NCBI GenBank assembly: GCA_027625915.1
Contig: JANTQA010000044.1
Coordinates: 372,001 to 436,000, forward strand
Direction: 5' to 3'
Source of the DNA: Anaeramoeba flamelloides
Lineage: Eukaryota > Metamonada > Anaeramoebidae
DNA: 64,000 bases
Positions 1 through 12,040 of the stretch are shown in pieces. The notes below the pieces were generated by a model, which worked only from the letters and a program-made list of their open reading frames with translations, was not told the origin of the DNA and ran no database searches. A program made the translations under genes and the position numbers. How positions within the stretch are numbered: the first letter of the stretch is position 1; the number at the start of each line of letters is the position of its first letter.

Positions 1-944
1 TTGTATAGTTCTTCTATTAAGAGATCTTTAACAATTGAATCATCCACTTTAAGCTTAGTTAGACACAAGTATATATTTTAACTTAATACGACGAAATATA
101 GAAGGCATGAAGAGTTTGTAGTGTTCAATGCATTTTCATATTATTAGTAATATCTAAAGATACTATAGGCTGAGAAACAATGATTTAACTTAAGTTGTAT
201 CAAACTTGATGAAAAGGATCTATTTTCCAACAAAGGCAATGCCAAATACAAATTATCTATGATCTGATCATTGATTCGATTTATTTTTTTTTTTTCCTTC
301 ATTTTTTTGAAAACAATTTTGAGATATATTAGCTGATCCAAAATTTTTACGAATTAAAATTTGATTGTAAATTATTTTAAAATGTCTAAACTATTATATT
401 GCTCAGACTTTTTAATCGCAATATAAAGATAAATCCCATGATCTGTAATTTTATTGCGATTTGATAAACTCGGTACTGGATTGAAATAGAAATTTAAATT
501 AGTCAGAAATAATAAATACAAAATTATTCAAAAAGGCTTTTGGGTATTTTTAACAGAAAAGGATTTAAAGAATACTTTTAATACAATAATATACTGAAAT
601 AAAACAAAGGATGAATATTTTAAAGCTATAATTCCAAAATTAGTTTCAAAAAAAAAAATATGAATCAAAAAAAACTGAATTTCAATTAGAAAAAAATTTA
701 TTTTTCAAATATAGTTGAAATTCACAAAAAATCCAAAATAAATTCCTCTGATTTAAAATTTCTATAATTAAAGTACACGAGTAATATCAAAAAAAAAAAA
801 AAAATGAATAAGTTTCAAAATAAAAAGTTGTTAATTTAAATATATACATTAAGTTTACACATTCTTTAAAAATATGATATTTTTCCCCTCAAATGACTAG
901 ATATGTATCAAAAGAATATATATATATATATAAACTAAAATTCC

Positions 945-1160
945 AAATTTTTTACATAGCACGATCATGAAAAATTTTATCAAAAAAAATTCAACATTTG
1001 ATAATTTTTCACTATTCGATTACTTCATTTATAATAAACACTATGGGTTAATAAAAGATCTTGGATCAAAAAATATTTTTCAAGATATTTAACAAATTTG
1101 AAGTTGGAAAATTCAATTTTCCAGGTTCTAATAAGATTTTTTTTCAAATTTAATAGTAAA
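945..1160 (-). repeat. Dispersed repeat R-beta, copy 1
   Basis: Read on the minus strand this segment matches 45820-46000 closely, and its first 150 bp also match 25634-25780. Shared landmarks are a start like TCTTATTAGAACC after an A-run, a TTTTCCAAC block, GATCAAAGAT-like and TTATTAACCA-like blocks. Flanks of the three copies are unrelated, which suggests a mobile or dispersed family. I do not recognise the family. Confidence 0.5.
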
Positions 1161-1309
1161 TTTTTTTGAATATTTTTTTTTTTCACAGTAAAGTGGTTAT
1201 AATTATTATATTTTAAAAGTATTTTAATTTTGATCAATATTTTTCAGATGGGTAATCAATTATTTGGATAATTAAAGAATTATTTGTTGATTTAAATTGA
1301 AAAAAATTT

Positions 1310-1690
1310 TTTCCTTTTCAATTTTTCTGTTAGGTTTTTTTTACCTATCAAAGAATCAAATAAAATCAGAGATTCCAATCTATTCTTTTGAATTAAAAAA
1401 AAAATCTAGGATACTTTCGTTAAATTAAAAAAAAATCGCTGTTAGCTTTTCTTGAGTTTTCTGTTTATTTGTAAAACCTCAAAAAAACCTAACAAAAATC
1501 AATAGATTTTCTGAATAAAATAGAAAACCTCAAAAAAATCTAGAACACTTAATAAATAAAACAGAAACCCTCAAGAAAAGATAGGTACACTATGACACTT
1601 AACGGACACTTTCGTTAGGTTTTCCAGAATATTAACGCATTGAGTAATATATATATATATATAATTTTACTCAATTCTTTTGAATCATGG
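1310..1690. repeat. Palindrome array I
   Basis: Contains the same building blocks seen near 29.7, 34.1-35.3 and 45.4 kb: a TTTTCTTGAGTTTTCTG half-palindrome and its complement, linkers with GTTAG or CTAAC, short repeats related to GACACTT, and at the right end a partial block of the type ACTCAATTCTTTTGAAT. There is no LINE tail beside it, so it is a solo array. It is more decayed than the others. Confidence 0.55.
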
Positions 1691-2624
1691 ATAACTTAGG
1701 ACACGAATATTTATTACGGGGTATTTTTTTTTCTTTATTTCAGATTTATTAGACAAGTACAGCATTTTCAAAAATATTAGTTCTTATCTATCAAAGTAAA
1801 TATCTTAAAGTTTAATTAAACTAAAATTCATCCTTATGTTTATTTGGAATTTTTTACCCCCAAAAAACACTTTTTTTTTCTCTACTAATGACTAGATACT
1901 TTTTAAAAAATCATAGTACTACTTAACAACAATAAATAAAATAGATTCAAGAATTTGAAGTTCTGGAATTTTGATTATATTGTAAATAATCTTTATTATT
2001 AATGGTGAAAGGTTAATTAAGGTTGTAGTTTTGTTTAACTGAAATTTAAATTTTATTTTTTTATATGAGTGAGTCGAAATAGTTAAAACAATCACAAGAA
2101 TACAATTTCATCCAAATTGGAAATAATTTTTGATTTTTTTGAAAAATATGAAAATCATTTTTTCATTTTTAAGTTTTTTGTTTTCATTTCATTTTTTGGA
2201 TTACCTAACCTTGTTACATTCGATCAATAAAAATTTTGAACAATTGATAATAGGTTAAAGTTGTGTTTTTTAAAATAGAAGCACTCAAACAAAATTAGTC
2301 AATGATATCTAATCATTTCAGAGATCAATATTGTTAATAGAATTTAAACAAATTTACTCTTACATTTTTTTGTTGTTCCCCTCTCCACAAAATTTTTAAC
2401 ACAGTCATTTTGTATTTTAATTATTTATTTTTTGTTTTGTGAGTATTGTCAATTATAAATAATTGTTGACATTTCAATTAGTGAATGGTTCAAATTTGAT
2501 TTTTCCTATAGAATTTATTAAATAAGATTTTTTTTTTACAAAATTGGATTTTGTCGTGTTAAAATTTTTAAATTGTGGCCAATATTATTATATTTAATTT
2601 ATCAACTAAAATTAACTTTTATTC

Positions 2625-2664
<40 letters not shown>

Positions 2665-2687
2665 ATATTTAATTAATTATATTTTAG

Positions 2688-4878
2688 GGAATTTTTATAT
2701 GTAATAAATCAAAAATATTATTTGAAAAAATATTTTTTGAAATACTAAAATCATTTAATTTACAAATCGATCAAAAAACAATACAATCATTAAAAACGGA
2801 ATTTAAAATAATATTTTTTCCAAATGAATCAGATATGAACACTGGCTTAAAAAACATATTAAATATTATAAAGAAATTATCGGATAATGAAAACACCTTG
2901 CAAAAAATTGAAGAAACAATTATTGTTTTATGTATGATATTTTTTTATAAACAATTATTCTATTCCATAATTGCCGAAGAAATTATTAGAATACTTATTA
3001 CAAATAAAATTTTTATTAGTGATTTAAATACTCCAAATTATGATCTTTTAAAAAAAATTATTTTACGTATAATTGATGATCATTTCCCATTTGTTTCGGA
3101 TAAGGAAATAGAATTGGATTATTTGAAGAGATTATTTTTTCAAATTGGATTAAATAATAAAATTACTGTAATATATTTTTTTTTTTTTTTTTTTCATTTT
3201 GATTATTTTTTATATTCTTCCTCTAAAAAAAAAATAATAATAATAACAAGATAAAATAATAAAAAACTATTTTGTTATTAAAAATTATGAATAATTTCAA
3301 TTTTAATTTTATTCTTCAATTCCCACTTATTTAAATAAAAACCATAAATAAAATTTCTAATAGGAACAATATTTGAAAATAATGATAAAAAAATCAAAAA
3401 AAGAATCTTTAGGAAAAACAATTTATTTAATGATATTATATTTTTATCCCAATAAATTCACAGAACAAATAAATTCTTATTTTGATGATTTCAAAAAGGG
3501 GGAAAACAGAAAAAGTCTTTATTATCAAAAAATATTACTAAAATGCAGAAACTGTTTATCAAAATATTTAAAGGATGAAGACACTGATAATATTATTTTT
3601 AGTTTTGAAAAAAGGATATGTGGATTCAATAAAAACTATTTAAATACTTTAAATATTTTTTTACTTTCGAAAGGTTTATTATTAACGGTCTTGAAATCAA
3701 CCTTTATTCAAGAATTTTATACCTTAAACACTTTGCATTCCATATTCAATGAAATCAGGCCCAGTCATCATTTAATAATTTCCTATTCAATGATCATTGG
3801 CAAACAATATTTTAAAAAGGTTTTTTTTCTAATATTAAAACAATTTATTGAAAAAATGGACAAAATTGAATTTCAAAGTCTCGAACGACAAAACAATCTA
3901 ATTGAATCAACTTTTATACAATTGATAAAGACAATTTTTGATAAAAATAATGTTTTGCCGAAAAATATTAGAATAATTTGCAATTTATATTTAAATTCAA
4001 TCCCCGACAACTTAACGGACGGTTCTTTAAATATTGTTGGCAATTTATTATTTGGAAAAATCTTTGCAAGCATTATTTTAAATCCGAATAAAATCGAAAT
4101 TCCTAAAGATTTGTTAAGAAATACTATTAAATTGAAATTAATTAATTTATCTTTATTATTTAAGGCCTTTGGTAATGGCATCCATTTTGATTCAAAGAAG
4201 CAAAATTTCATTCGATTTAATGATATTTTAATACGATTTAATGAAGAAAAAAACAAATATTTATTAAATTCAACTAATATTTCAATAAAAAAAAATTTAA
4301 AAGAAGAAATGGATCGTAATTTCCTCTTTAATTATATCAATTATTCAACTAACAATACCCAAATCAATACCAATATTAATATCAATAACCCTAATAATAC
4401 CTTGATGAATAACAGTAATAACAAGAATAATTATTCACTCAAAATTACAAATCAATTTGTTTTGTCATTATTAAGTCAAATCTATCCAACCGACATGAAG
4501 AATGATAAAGGTAATATCCATATTTTTACAATGGAATTTATTCTGCAAACAACACAATTTTGCCAAGTAGATCTATTAGAAAATTTCAATTTGGATTTAA
4601 ATCTTTTAATGCAAGTTTTTAAAAAATTATCACATTCTATTAATGAAAGAGATAAATTTATCAGCACAATGAATGATTTTACTAATCAAATTTTACAATT
4701 AAATGAACACAGAACTATTGAAAAGGATTACTTAATCCACCAAAAGATGTTACTTCAAAAAACGGACAAAAAACATTGGTGGAATAAAATTTCTAGAAAG
4801 AGTCAAAGCGAACAATCTATTAATGAATTTTTAACAACACCATCAAAGAAAAAAAAAAATTATTTTAAAAAAAAATAA
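2688..4878 (+). CDS. RasGAP-like domain protein (partial 5' end)
   Basis: Two exons, 2688-3167 and 3364-4878, joined by a 196 bp phase-0 GT-AG intron, give 664 residues up to a TAA. The exon at 2688 follows an AG and is open without an ATG before 2835, so either translation starts at 2835 or an upstream exon exists that I could not find. Residues around 190-440 resemble a RasGAP domain. LLSKGLLLTVLK sits where the family has its arginine-finger segment. LLFGKIFASIILNP sits where the family has FLRF..PAI, followed by a KLINLSLLFKAFGNG helix like the conserved lipid-proximal helix. In both motifs the key Arg is absent (Lys or Ser instead), so stimulation of Ras GTPase by this protein is doubtful. 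An Asn-rich linker near residues 470-500 and a helical C-terminus follow. It could be a scaffold of the IQGAP or RasGAP type. The family call is by eye and moderate. Confidence 0.6.
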
Positions 4879-6689
4879 TTATCATTTTTACGTGTTTATT
4901 ACAAATTTATTTATATATTCAATAAAATATTTTAAATATAAATAATTTATTAGTATTTTTAATAATTTTTTTTTTTACAGATTAAAGAATTGAAAGGCGT
5001 TTTTTGTTAACAAGTTTTCTGTTTTTTTTAAATGGTGAAATGTTGTTTTGAAGATAATTACTGTTTAACGCAGATTTATATTATTCTAGAGTATGGAAAG
5101 ATAAACTCCATTCCAAAAATTTGGACACACCCAAAATCAAAAATAGGCAAAAAAAAATCACAATTTATTGTAGTTTTCCAAACATAATATTAAACTAGGT
5201 TTAAGTTACGTAGTATTAATCTTTTTATAAGTAATCATTTTTATCCCAATAAACGATAAAAATAGAAAAGAAAAAAATAAAAACTGCTGTGTTCAAAATA
5301 AGGAAAGGACCACGTAATTGTATTGATAAATTTGTTGAAATTTCACACCAACAATTGTTGATTGATCAAATGATAAGATACCATCAACTAATTGTTTGTG
5401 GATTTTTCGTTATAAACAAACTCAACAATAGCCCTCTATCAACCATTGAAAAAAATTTACTAGATCTAAGGAAACAGATTACGTAGCTGGAAAAAAAGGA
5501 AATGAAAAAAAAACAAAAAAGACAAAAAATGGAAAAAGTTTGTAAAATCAAAATTATTTCCAAATTGAATTTAAAGCGGAGTATTGTTATTTTTTTCAAC
5601 TGTTGAAACTAGTTTCAAATTTTTGGAATTTAGTTTACATTAAAAATTATTATAACTACAACCAAATTGAAATCGAAATTTATGGTTAAAAATCAAATCA
5701 TAAAATTTCTCACAATTGTACCGAAATATCTTCAAAAAATACCAAATTAAATTTGAACAGCTCAAACTAATGACAATTCATACATATTAATCTAACCTAA
5801 CATATGCTATTTGCAAAATAAAAGTTCCTTAAACTACTCTCTACACACTTGGTGGTGTTCTGTTATAAAAAAACACTTAGATGAAATTTAAATCATGGAA
5901 ACAATTCGTATGTAAAATAATTAACTTTTAGATTGAATTTTAAATTTATTTAATTCACATTTTCCTGTTAGGAATCAAATCAAACTATAATTAGAAAAAT
6001 ACAACATATCCAATTTTTTCATTTTGATCGTTATTGTCATCTTTTTTTATTTTATTTTATTTATTTTTTGATTTCTCTAATTTGTTCATTTTTATTTTCT
6101 TTTTCATTTTTAATTTTTGACTCTTATTCCTTTTGATTTTCTAATGTTGTAACAATATGATATATATATATATATTCAACTTTGGAATCACTTTTTATAT
6201 TTATTACTATTTTATTACATTTAAGAATTTCATTATTATCTAAATTAGTTCTAGATAAGACCAATACTCGAAAATTTTTGATTTCATTTCTTCATTTCCA
6301 TTACATTTAGTTTTTCATTTTTGTCAATAACAAGATTAAATTCTATAATAAAAATTTATATTGGAGTAAGGATTTGTTTTCTTTTTCTTTATTATTTCTG
6401 TTATTGTAAATATTTATTATTAATTGTAATTTTGGAGTTTGGTTTTCATAATTGAGTTTTTCTTTGTTTTTATTATCCATATTGCCTTTAACATTCTGTG
6501 TTTATTCATAATTTTTTTAACATTCCCTTTTTCATTTTTATTTTCTATTTTATTGTATTTATGTCTATTAAAATTCTCTATTTAATGTCATTTGGGAAAT
6601 TTTTATTGAATTCTTCTTTTCATTTTACATTCCCCCATTTAAGTTTGTATATTCACCCCCTTTTTTTATTTTTCTTTATTTATACTAAA
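4879..6689. other. Intergenic spacer with one short DNA element
   Basis: Apart from the Tc1-like element at 5104-5635, this is T-rich and A-rich low-complexity DNA. Open frames between 6000 and 6700 are Phe/Ile/Leu runs produced by T-rich sequence and show no domain. Confidence 0.55.
5104..5635 (+). mobile_element. Tc1-like non-autonomous element, copy 1
   Basis: Ends are inverted: AACTCCATTCCAAAAATTTG on the left, and the right end read in reverse is AACTAAATTCCAAAAATTTG. Both ends abut TA (5102-5103 and 5636-5637), the target duplication expected of Tc1/mariner elements. Related copies lie near 42580-43119 and, reversed, at 61401-61931 and 62641-63189. The interior is open for about 65 codons at 5289-5486 but shows no transposase motif, so it is probably a MITE or a heavily reduced copy. 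Confidence 0.65.
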
Positions 6690-8114
6690 TTAATTATATA
6701 AGAAATTTTCTTTTTGATTATTATTATTTTCTTTTTTTATAGCTGATAACTTTAGGTAAACATCAAATTTTTTTGTTCTGAAATTGTATCTTTGAATAAA
6801 ATCTTGAATATTCACATTGTTGTTTTCTATATTGGGAATCATTTTGATAATATAAGTTTGTAATTGTTGAATAACTAATTTACTTATTAAAGTAACATTT
6901 CAATCAAGAGTTACTTTCATTAATAAACTATTATTATCTTAATTATTGTATTCATTATTGTTCAAGGTTTTTTCTCAGCAAATAGTTGCTGACTGTTTTG
7001 TTTCTAAATTAGTATCAGTACTTTTTTATATTTTAGAATTTGAATTAGATTGTGAATATAAATTGGCTTTATGTGTAGATGGTTGTTTATTATTTTTTTT
7101 TGTTCATTTTTTTTAATTATCATTATTTGGGGAGATTTGTGTGCTATTATCATTTTCTTTATCTTCCACTTTATCATTATGATTTGTACTTTTTGAAGTT
7201 GGTTTTTTTTTATTTGTAGTTTTTATGTTTTTTTTTCTTTTTTTTTTTTTTTTACATTTTGGAATTGGTTTTTTTTTTATTAGTGTTGGTTTTGTTTTTT
7301 TTAATATGATTTTTTTTTTGATCTTGTTTTTTTATTAGTTGAACGTGGTTTTGTTTTTTTGATTGGTGCTTTTTTTATTAGTGTTGTTTTTTTTTTTTTG
7401 ATCTTTTTTTTGGCATTGATCTTTTATTTTTCGAATTTGAAACTTTTTTTGTTGAATTGGGTGTTTTGTTTGGTTAGAATGTTTTTTTTTGTTGGTGTAG
7501 GTTTTTTTTTTTATTATTGATATTTTTTTTTTTAATATGATTTTTTTTTTAGATGTTGTTTTTTTATTGGTTGTTGAATTTATTTTTTTATTTGTTGGAT
7601 TTTGGGTTTTGTTGGGTGTTTTTTTTATTAGTATCGTGTTTTTTTTTATTGATCTTTTTTTTGGCATTGATCTTTTATTTTTCGAATTTGAAACTTTTTT
7701 TGTTGAATTGGGTGTTTTGTTTGGTTGGAATGTTTTTTTTGTTGGTGTTGTTTTTTTTTATTATTGATATTTTTTTTACTGGTTTTTTATTTATTGTATT
7801 TTTTTTTTTAATTATTATTTTTTTTGCTGGTGTTTTTTTTATTTTTTTTAACATGATTCTTTTTTTAGAAGCTGGTTTTTTATTTGTTGAATTTGGTGTT
7901 TTTTTTTGTATTAGGTGATGGTTTACTTTTCAATTTTTTTTTCTTATTTATAGAAGTTTTTTGATTGTGTTTTACTCTATTTATTTATTTTTTTTGTTCA
8001 TTTTTTTACGTAAATTTTTTTTTTTGAATTCTTTTTAATTTCTTTAGAGTTTAATTGTTTTTTAGATATTGAATTTTCTTTTCGATCATTTTTTTCATTA
8101 TTTTTAACTTGTAT
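6690..8114 (-). pseudogene. Lys-rich tail and decayed coding segment downstream of CLASP-like gene
   Basis: On the minus strand the region just below the CLASP-like gene reads as Lys/Thr/Asn/Pro-rich sequence (KKTP, NKK and ASKK patterns), broken by many frame changes at A-runs. Further on, about 6945-6728 gives a coherent segment (KLVIQQLQTYIIKMIPN, then VNIQDFIQRYNF) with a TGA just before it. Between 7400 and 7750 a unit of about 251 bp occurs twice in tandem; 251 is not a multiple of three. It is most simply the eroded C-terminal part of the same gene, but an unrelated low-complexity tract cannot be excluded. Confidence 0.4.
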
Positions 8115-10572
8115 TTATGTGACCTCTTCTTCTTTTTCAACCTTTAATATTTTTTCCATCTTGCCTTCTTCAATTTTAACATTCTTATCTTCTTGATTAT
8201 AAATATTATTTTTTTTTTGTTTTTCAATTTCTTTTTTATTCTTATTTTCATTGGCTTTTAATTTTTGTTTAAAAATGAAATCATTTTTTGGTTCCAAATT
8301 CATTTTATATCCATCCCTTCTCTTAATATTTTGTTTATAATTATCGTCTTTTGGAATTTCTCGTACATTTTCTATAAGAAAAAAAACTTCTTGGGTAGGA
8401 ATAGATGGAAGACTAATGCTTTTAGATAATGGTCTTCTTTTTGGTTTTTTATTAGTCTTCTTTCTCTTTTTTTTTTCATTTTTAATTTGTTTCTTATTAT
8501 TTTTGTTTTATAGTCTTCAAATTTTTTATTAAAAGAAGGTAAAATTAAAGAAAAGGTATCTTTTAATAGCGATATTTTTGAATTGTGTAATAATAATACC
8601 AGTTGGAAAAATGAAACTTGATTATTTTCATAACAAAGTTTTAAAATTGATTTTGCTCGTTCAATAAGGTTCATTTCTTTTTTGTCTAATATTGGTAGTG
8701 CGTTATCCATTATTAATTTTATATTTTTTTCATTTTTAAACCAATGATCATCAAATTTTTGTAAATTATTTAATATTAAATCCAAACAAATGATTTGATA
8801 TTTACTTTCCAATTTATTATTTATTATTATTAATACATTAGTAAGGTCCCCGTAACTATGTTGAATCATTTTCATCGGCACTATAACCATTGAAGAAATT
8901 TTTTCATTTAAATGCATGATAGGTATTAAATATTGAAGCGCCTTTTTATGGTATTTTTGAAATATTTTTTTTTCAAAGACAATTAAAATTTTTAAAATAC
9001 ATAAAGTTATTTGAATGATGCTAATTTCATTTAATTGTAATTGTTTCAAAATGCATAAAATCAATTTTTCAATAAGTTTATTATTTTCAAAATTTGTTGT
9101 GCTGTATAATATTTTTTTTTTAATTTTGATCAATATAGATTCTTTTAAATCAAGATCGGTATTCTTTTCAAGTTGCAATATTAAGCTTGAAAATGTTTTA
9201 CTTAAAATTTTTGATTTCTTTTTTTGGCTATTTTGGGATTTTTGATTCATTTCATTTAAACTTTTTATTTTACAAACTGGTAAACTAGTATTTCTATTTT
9301 GTTTTAAATTATCTTTTGTAGAATATGATTTTGTTGGAATTAATTTTTTTTTTCTTTGACCTTGGCCTGAACTATTGCGCTGCCTTCTAGAGAAATTATT
9401 ATTTATATGAGAATCAACAAACCTTTTTTTTTTTCTTGTTGATATTCTTTTAGAATTACCATTGTTCTGATGGTTATTATAGTTTTTATTGCGATTATGA
9501 CTGCCATTGTGGCTATTGCTATGATTAAGTTTGTGTTTGTGGTTATTTGGATCTTTGAATTTATTTGATTTTATTTCAATTAATTTTTAATTTGGAGATT
9601 TTTTATTAATTTTTTTAATTGGTGATTTTCTATTTATTCTTCTTTGAATTCTATTTTTGGAATTTTCCTTAATTGAATAATATAATTTTTTCTTTAATGG
9701 TTTAAAAACAGGTTCTTCTATTTGTTCACCAAAATTTATAAATGTTAACTAATTATGATAAAATTAATTAGGGTTATTATATTAATATGTGTATTAAATT
9801 TAGATCAATCTTTAAAAAAAAAAAATATTTAAAATTCAACTTACCTCTGGATCTTTTTCTTTATTTAAATTTTTTTGAGTATTGATTTGCAATTTGTTAT
9901 AAAAAAGTCTTGCATTATTTGTAAAATGTTGAGCATATCTCCAAAATGGTAATCTTCCAGACTTCCTAGTGCCTGGGTATAAGTTATCAATTGTAAAAGA
10001 AAGGATGTTTTCAATTTTTTTGCAATATTTTTCAAGTATTGAAGTTTCCCATAAACTGAGTATCAATAATAAATATTCTGTGCATTCCATTCTTAAATAT
10101 ATAGATTTTGTTTTTGAAATTACATCAGGTAAAATTAGAATACATGTTGGTGCTCTGGTATTATGAATGGAAATTTTAATACAGAAATCGCCACTTCTCG
10201 CAATTCCTTTTTTCTTTTGATCAACTAATCTTAATAAGTCGTTTAATAGAAATAGAAATGTTTTATTAAATCTGTCTTTCATTCTTCTTGACAAATTTGC
10301 TATTAAATAACAAATTTGCTTATTAATTTGAGTTCTAGGATCTCTTAATTGAACCAGAAACGGATCATGAAATTTATGAATCTTGGTGTAGAAAATTTCA
10401 TAATCTGATACGTTCCCATTTAATAATGATTCAAATTGAATCATTGATTCTATTAGTGAGTCACAATGTTCGCCTTCTTTTTCAGTTAAATCTTTATATA
10501 TCTTATCAAGTTCTTTTTCAAGGTGATCTTCATCAGAAATCTAATGGGGTTTATATTCGTTATATATATATA

Positions 10573-10740
<168 letters not shown>

Positions 10741-11579
10741 ATATATATGGGTATATGTGTTAGTAGTTATAAAAGATCTATATTTAATTATACTTTGTTA
10801 TTTTTTAAAAATACGAAAATTATAGTATAAAAAAATGGATTTGAATAATTCAAATTGATTTTGATCTTAAAATAATCCCCAAAATGCAATTTAATATAAA
10901 ATAACTTATTTTTAGTATATTGGTTATCTTTTAATATAAATGAACTGATTCCCTAAAGCCAAAGTGATTATGTAAAATTTTTATTTAAATTTGTAATAGT
11001 CAATTAAATTTGTAATAATGAATTAAATAAAAATTTCAATTAAAAAGGAGAAAAAAAAGAAAATGAATTCGACCAGATTATAATTCTTTCAAAATAAATA
11101 TGTTATTTCAGAAAAATCTTTATTTTATGTTATAAAAGAACTGAAATATAATTTAATTAATAGAAAAAAAAGGTATAATTGATTATGTGTTAAAGAAAAA
11201 ATGAAAATATTGCAAATTTTAGTTTTTTTAGGGTTTTTCTGAAAAACATTTATTGATCAAAAAATTTAATAAAATTCTCGAACTAAACAACATAACGTGA
11301 CAAGACAAGACAAGGAACATTTTTTCAATAAAAAATCTCTAAATTTTGTATTTTTGAAATACACTCAGATAATAAACATTATTATACATAATAATTTTGA
11401 AAAAGGTTTACAACTTTATTAAATATTAATGGGAATTGTAAAAAAATTGAAAATTTTAAAATTATCTAAAATTTAAATCAAGTACTGCATTCCTCGAATT
11501 TAGAACTTTTTCAAACGGGGTAAATAGATATTCATATGTATTAAAAAAATAAATCTGGATATAACCCTAAAAAAAAAAG

Positions 11580-11925
11580 AAAACTGTAAAAAATGTGATT
11601 ATTTTACTCAATATTATGAAAATATAAATCATTTCATTTGGTAATGTGAAAGATATAAATTTATCAGAATCAAATGGAAAAAAAAATTGGAAAAAATCCA
11701 GAGAATAAACTATATGAAAAGGTTATTCTTAGAAAAAAAATACACAGAAACTCTTCAACATGATTAATCAAATTTATGAAATTTATTGCTCTTGTAGGGT
11801 ATTTTTCATCAAAGCTTAATTAGGTTAGAAAACTTAAGGTAATAAATAAAAAAATAATAAAAATAAAGAAAACATAAAATACTTTAAATATTTAAAAAAA
11901 TATCTAAATTCGGGCACCTAGTGCC
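11580..11925 (+). mobile_element. LINE 3' tail (reverse transcriptase C-terminus), decayed
   Basis: The plus strand contains a segment reading INHFIW-CERYKFIRIKW, with a stop at the dash. This resembles the HxL..C..Y...R..W motif at the C-terminus of many LINE ORF2 proteins. The tail ends in AATTCGGGCAC... and is followed by GGTAGTGTCTAGG and a T-run, the same order as at 34.4 kb on the other strand. Several stops are present, so it is a dead fragment. Confidence 0.5.
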
Positions 11926-12040
11926 CCCACCCTGGGAGGTAGTGTCTAGGTTTTTTTTTTTTTTTTTTTTTTTGAATTCAAAAGAATTGAGCAAAATAAA
12001 AGATTTTACTCCATTTTTTTAAATTAAAAAAAAAACTAAC
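11912..12040. repeat. Palindrome array II (short)
   Basis: Begins with a CACCTAGTGCC/GGTAGTGTCTAGG block, then a T-run of about 23, then a half-decayed palindrome made of GAATTCAAAAGAATTGAGC and its approximate complement, then AAAACTAAC. It directly follows the LINE tail in the LINE sense direction. Confidence 0.55.

Larger units (their letters stand above)
1..2687. other. Intergenic AT-rich spacer with repeats
   Basis: No convincing gene is visible on either strand; short open frames here are Lys/Asn/Phe/Ile-rich and have no recognisable pattern. The stretch holds a dispersed repeat near 945-1160, a palindrome array near 1310-1690, and TA microsatellites at about 1651-1663 and 2629-2661. 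The last part, just before 2688, is probably the 3' end of an intron of the following gene, because it ends in a pyrimidine-rich tract and AG. Confidence 0.6.

Noticed and set aside
7537-7918. Plus-strand frames of Phe/Leu/Val resembling a membrane protein
   Set aside because: T-rich sequence opposite a Lys-rich minus-strand tail; base runs explain the hydrophobic composition.
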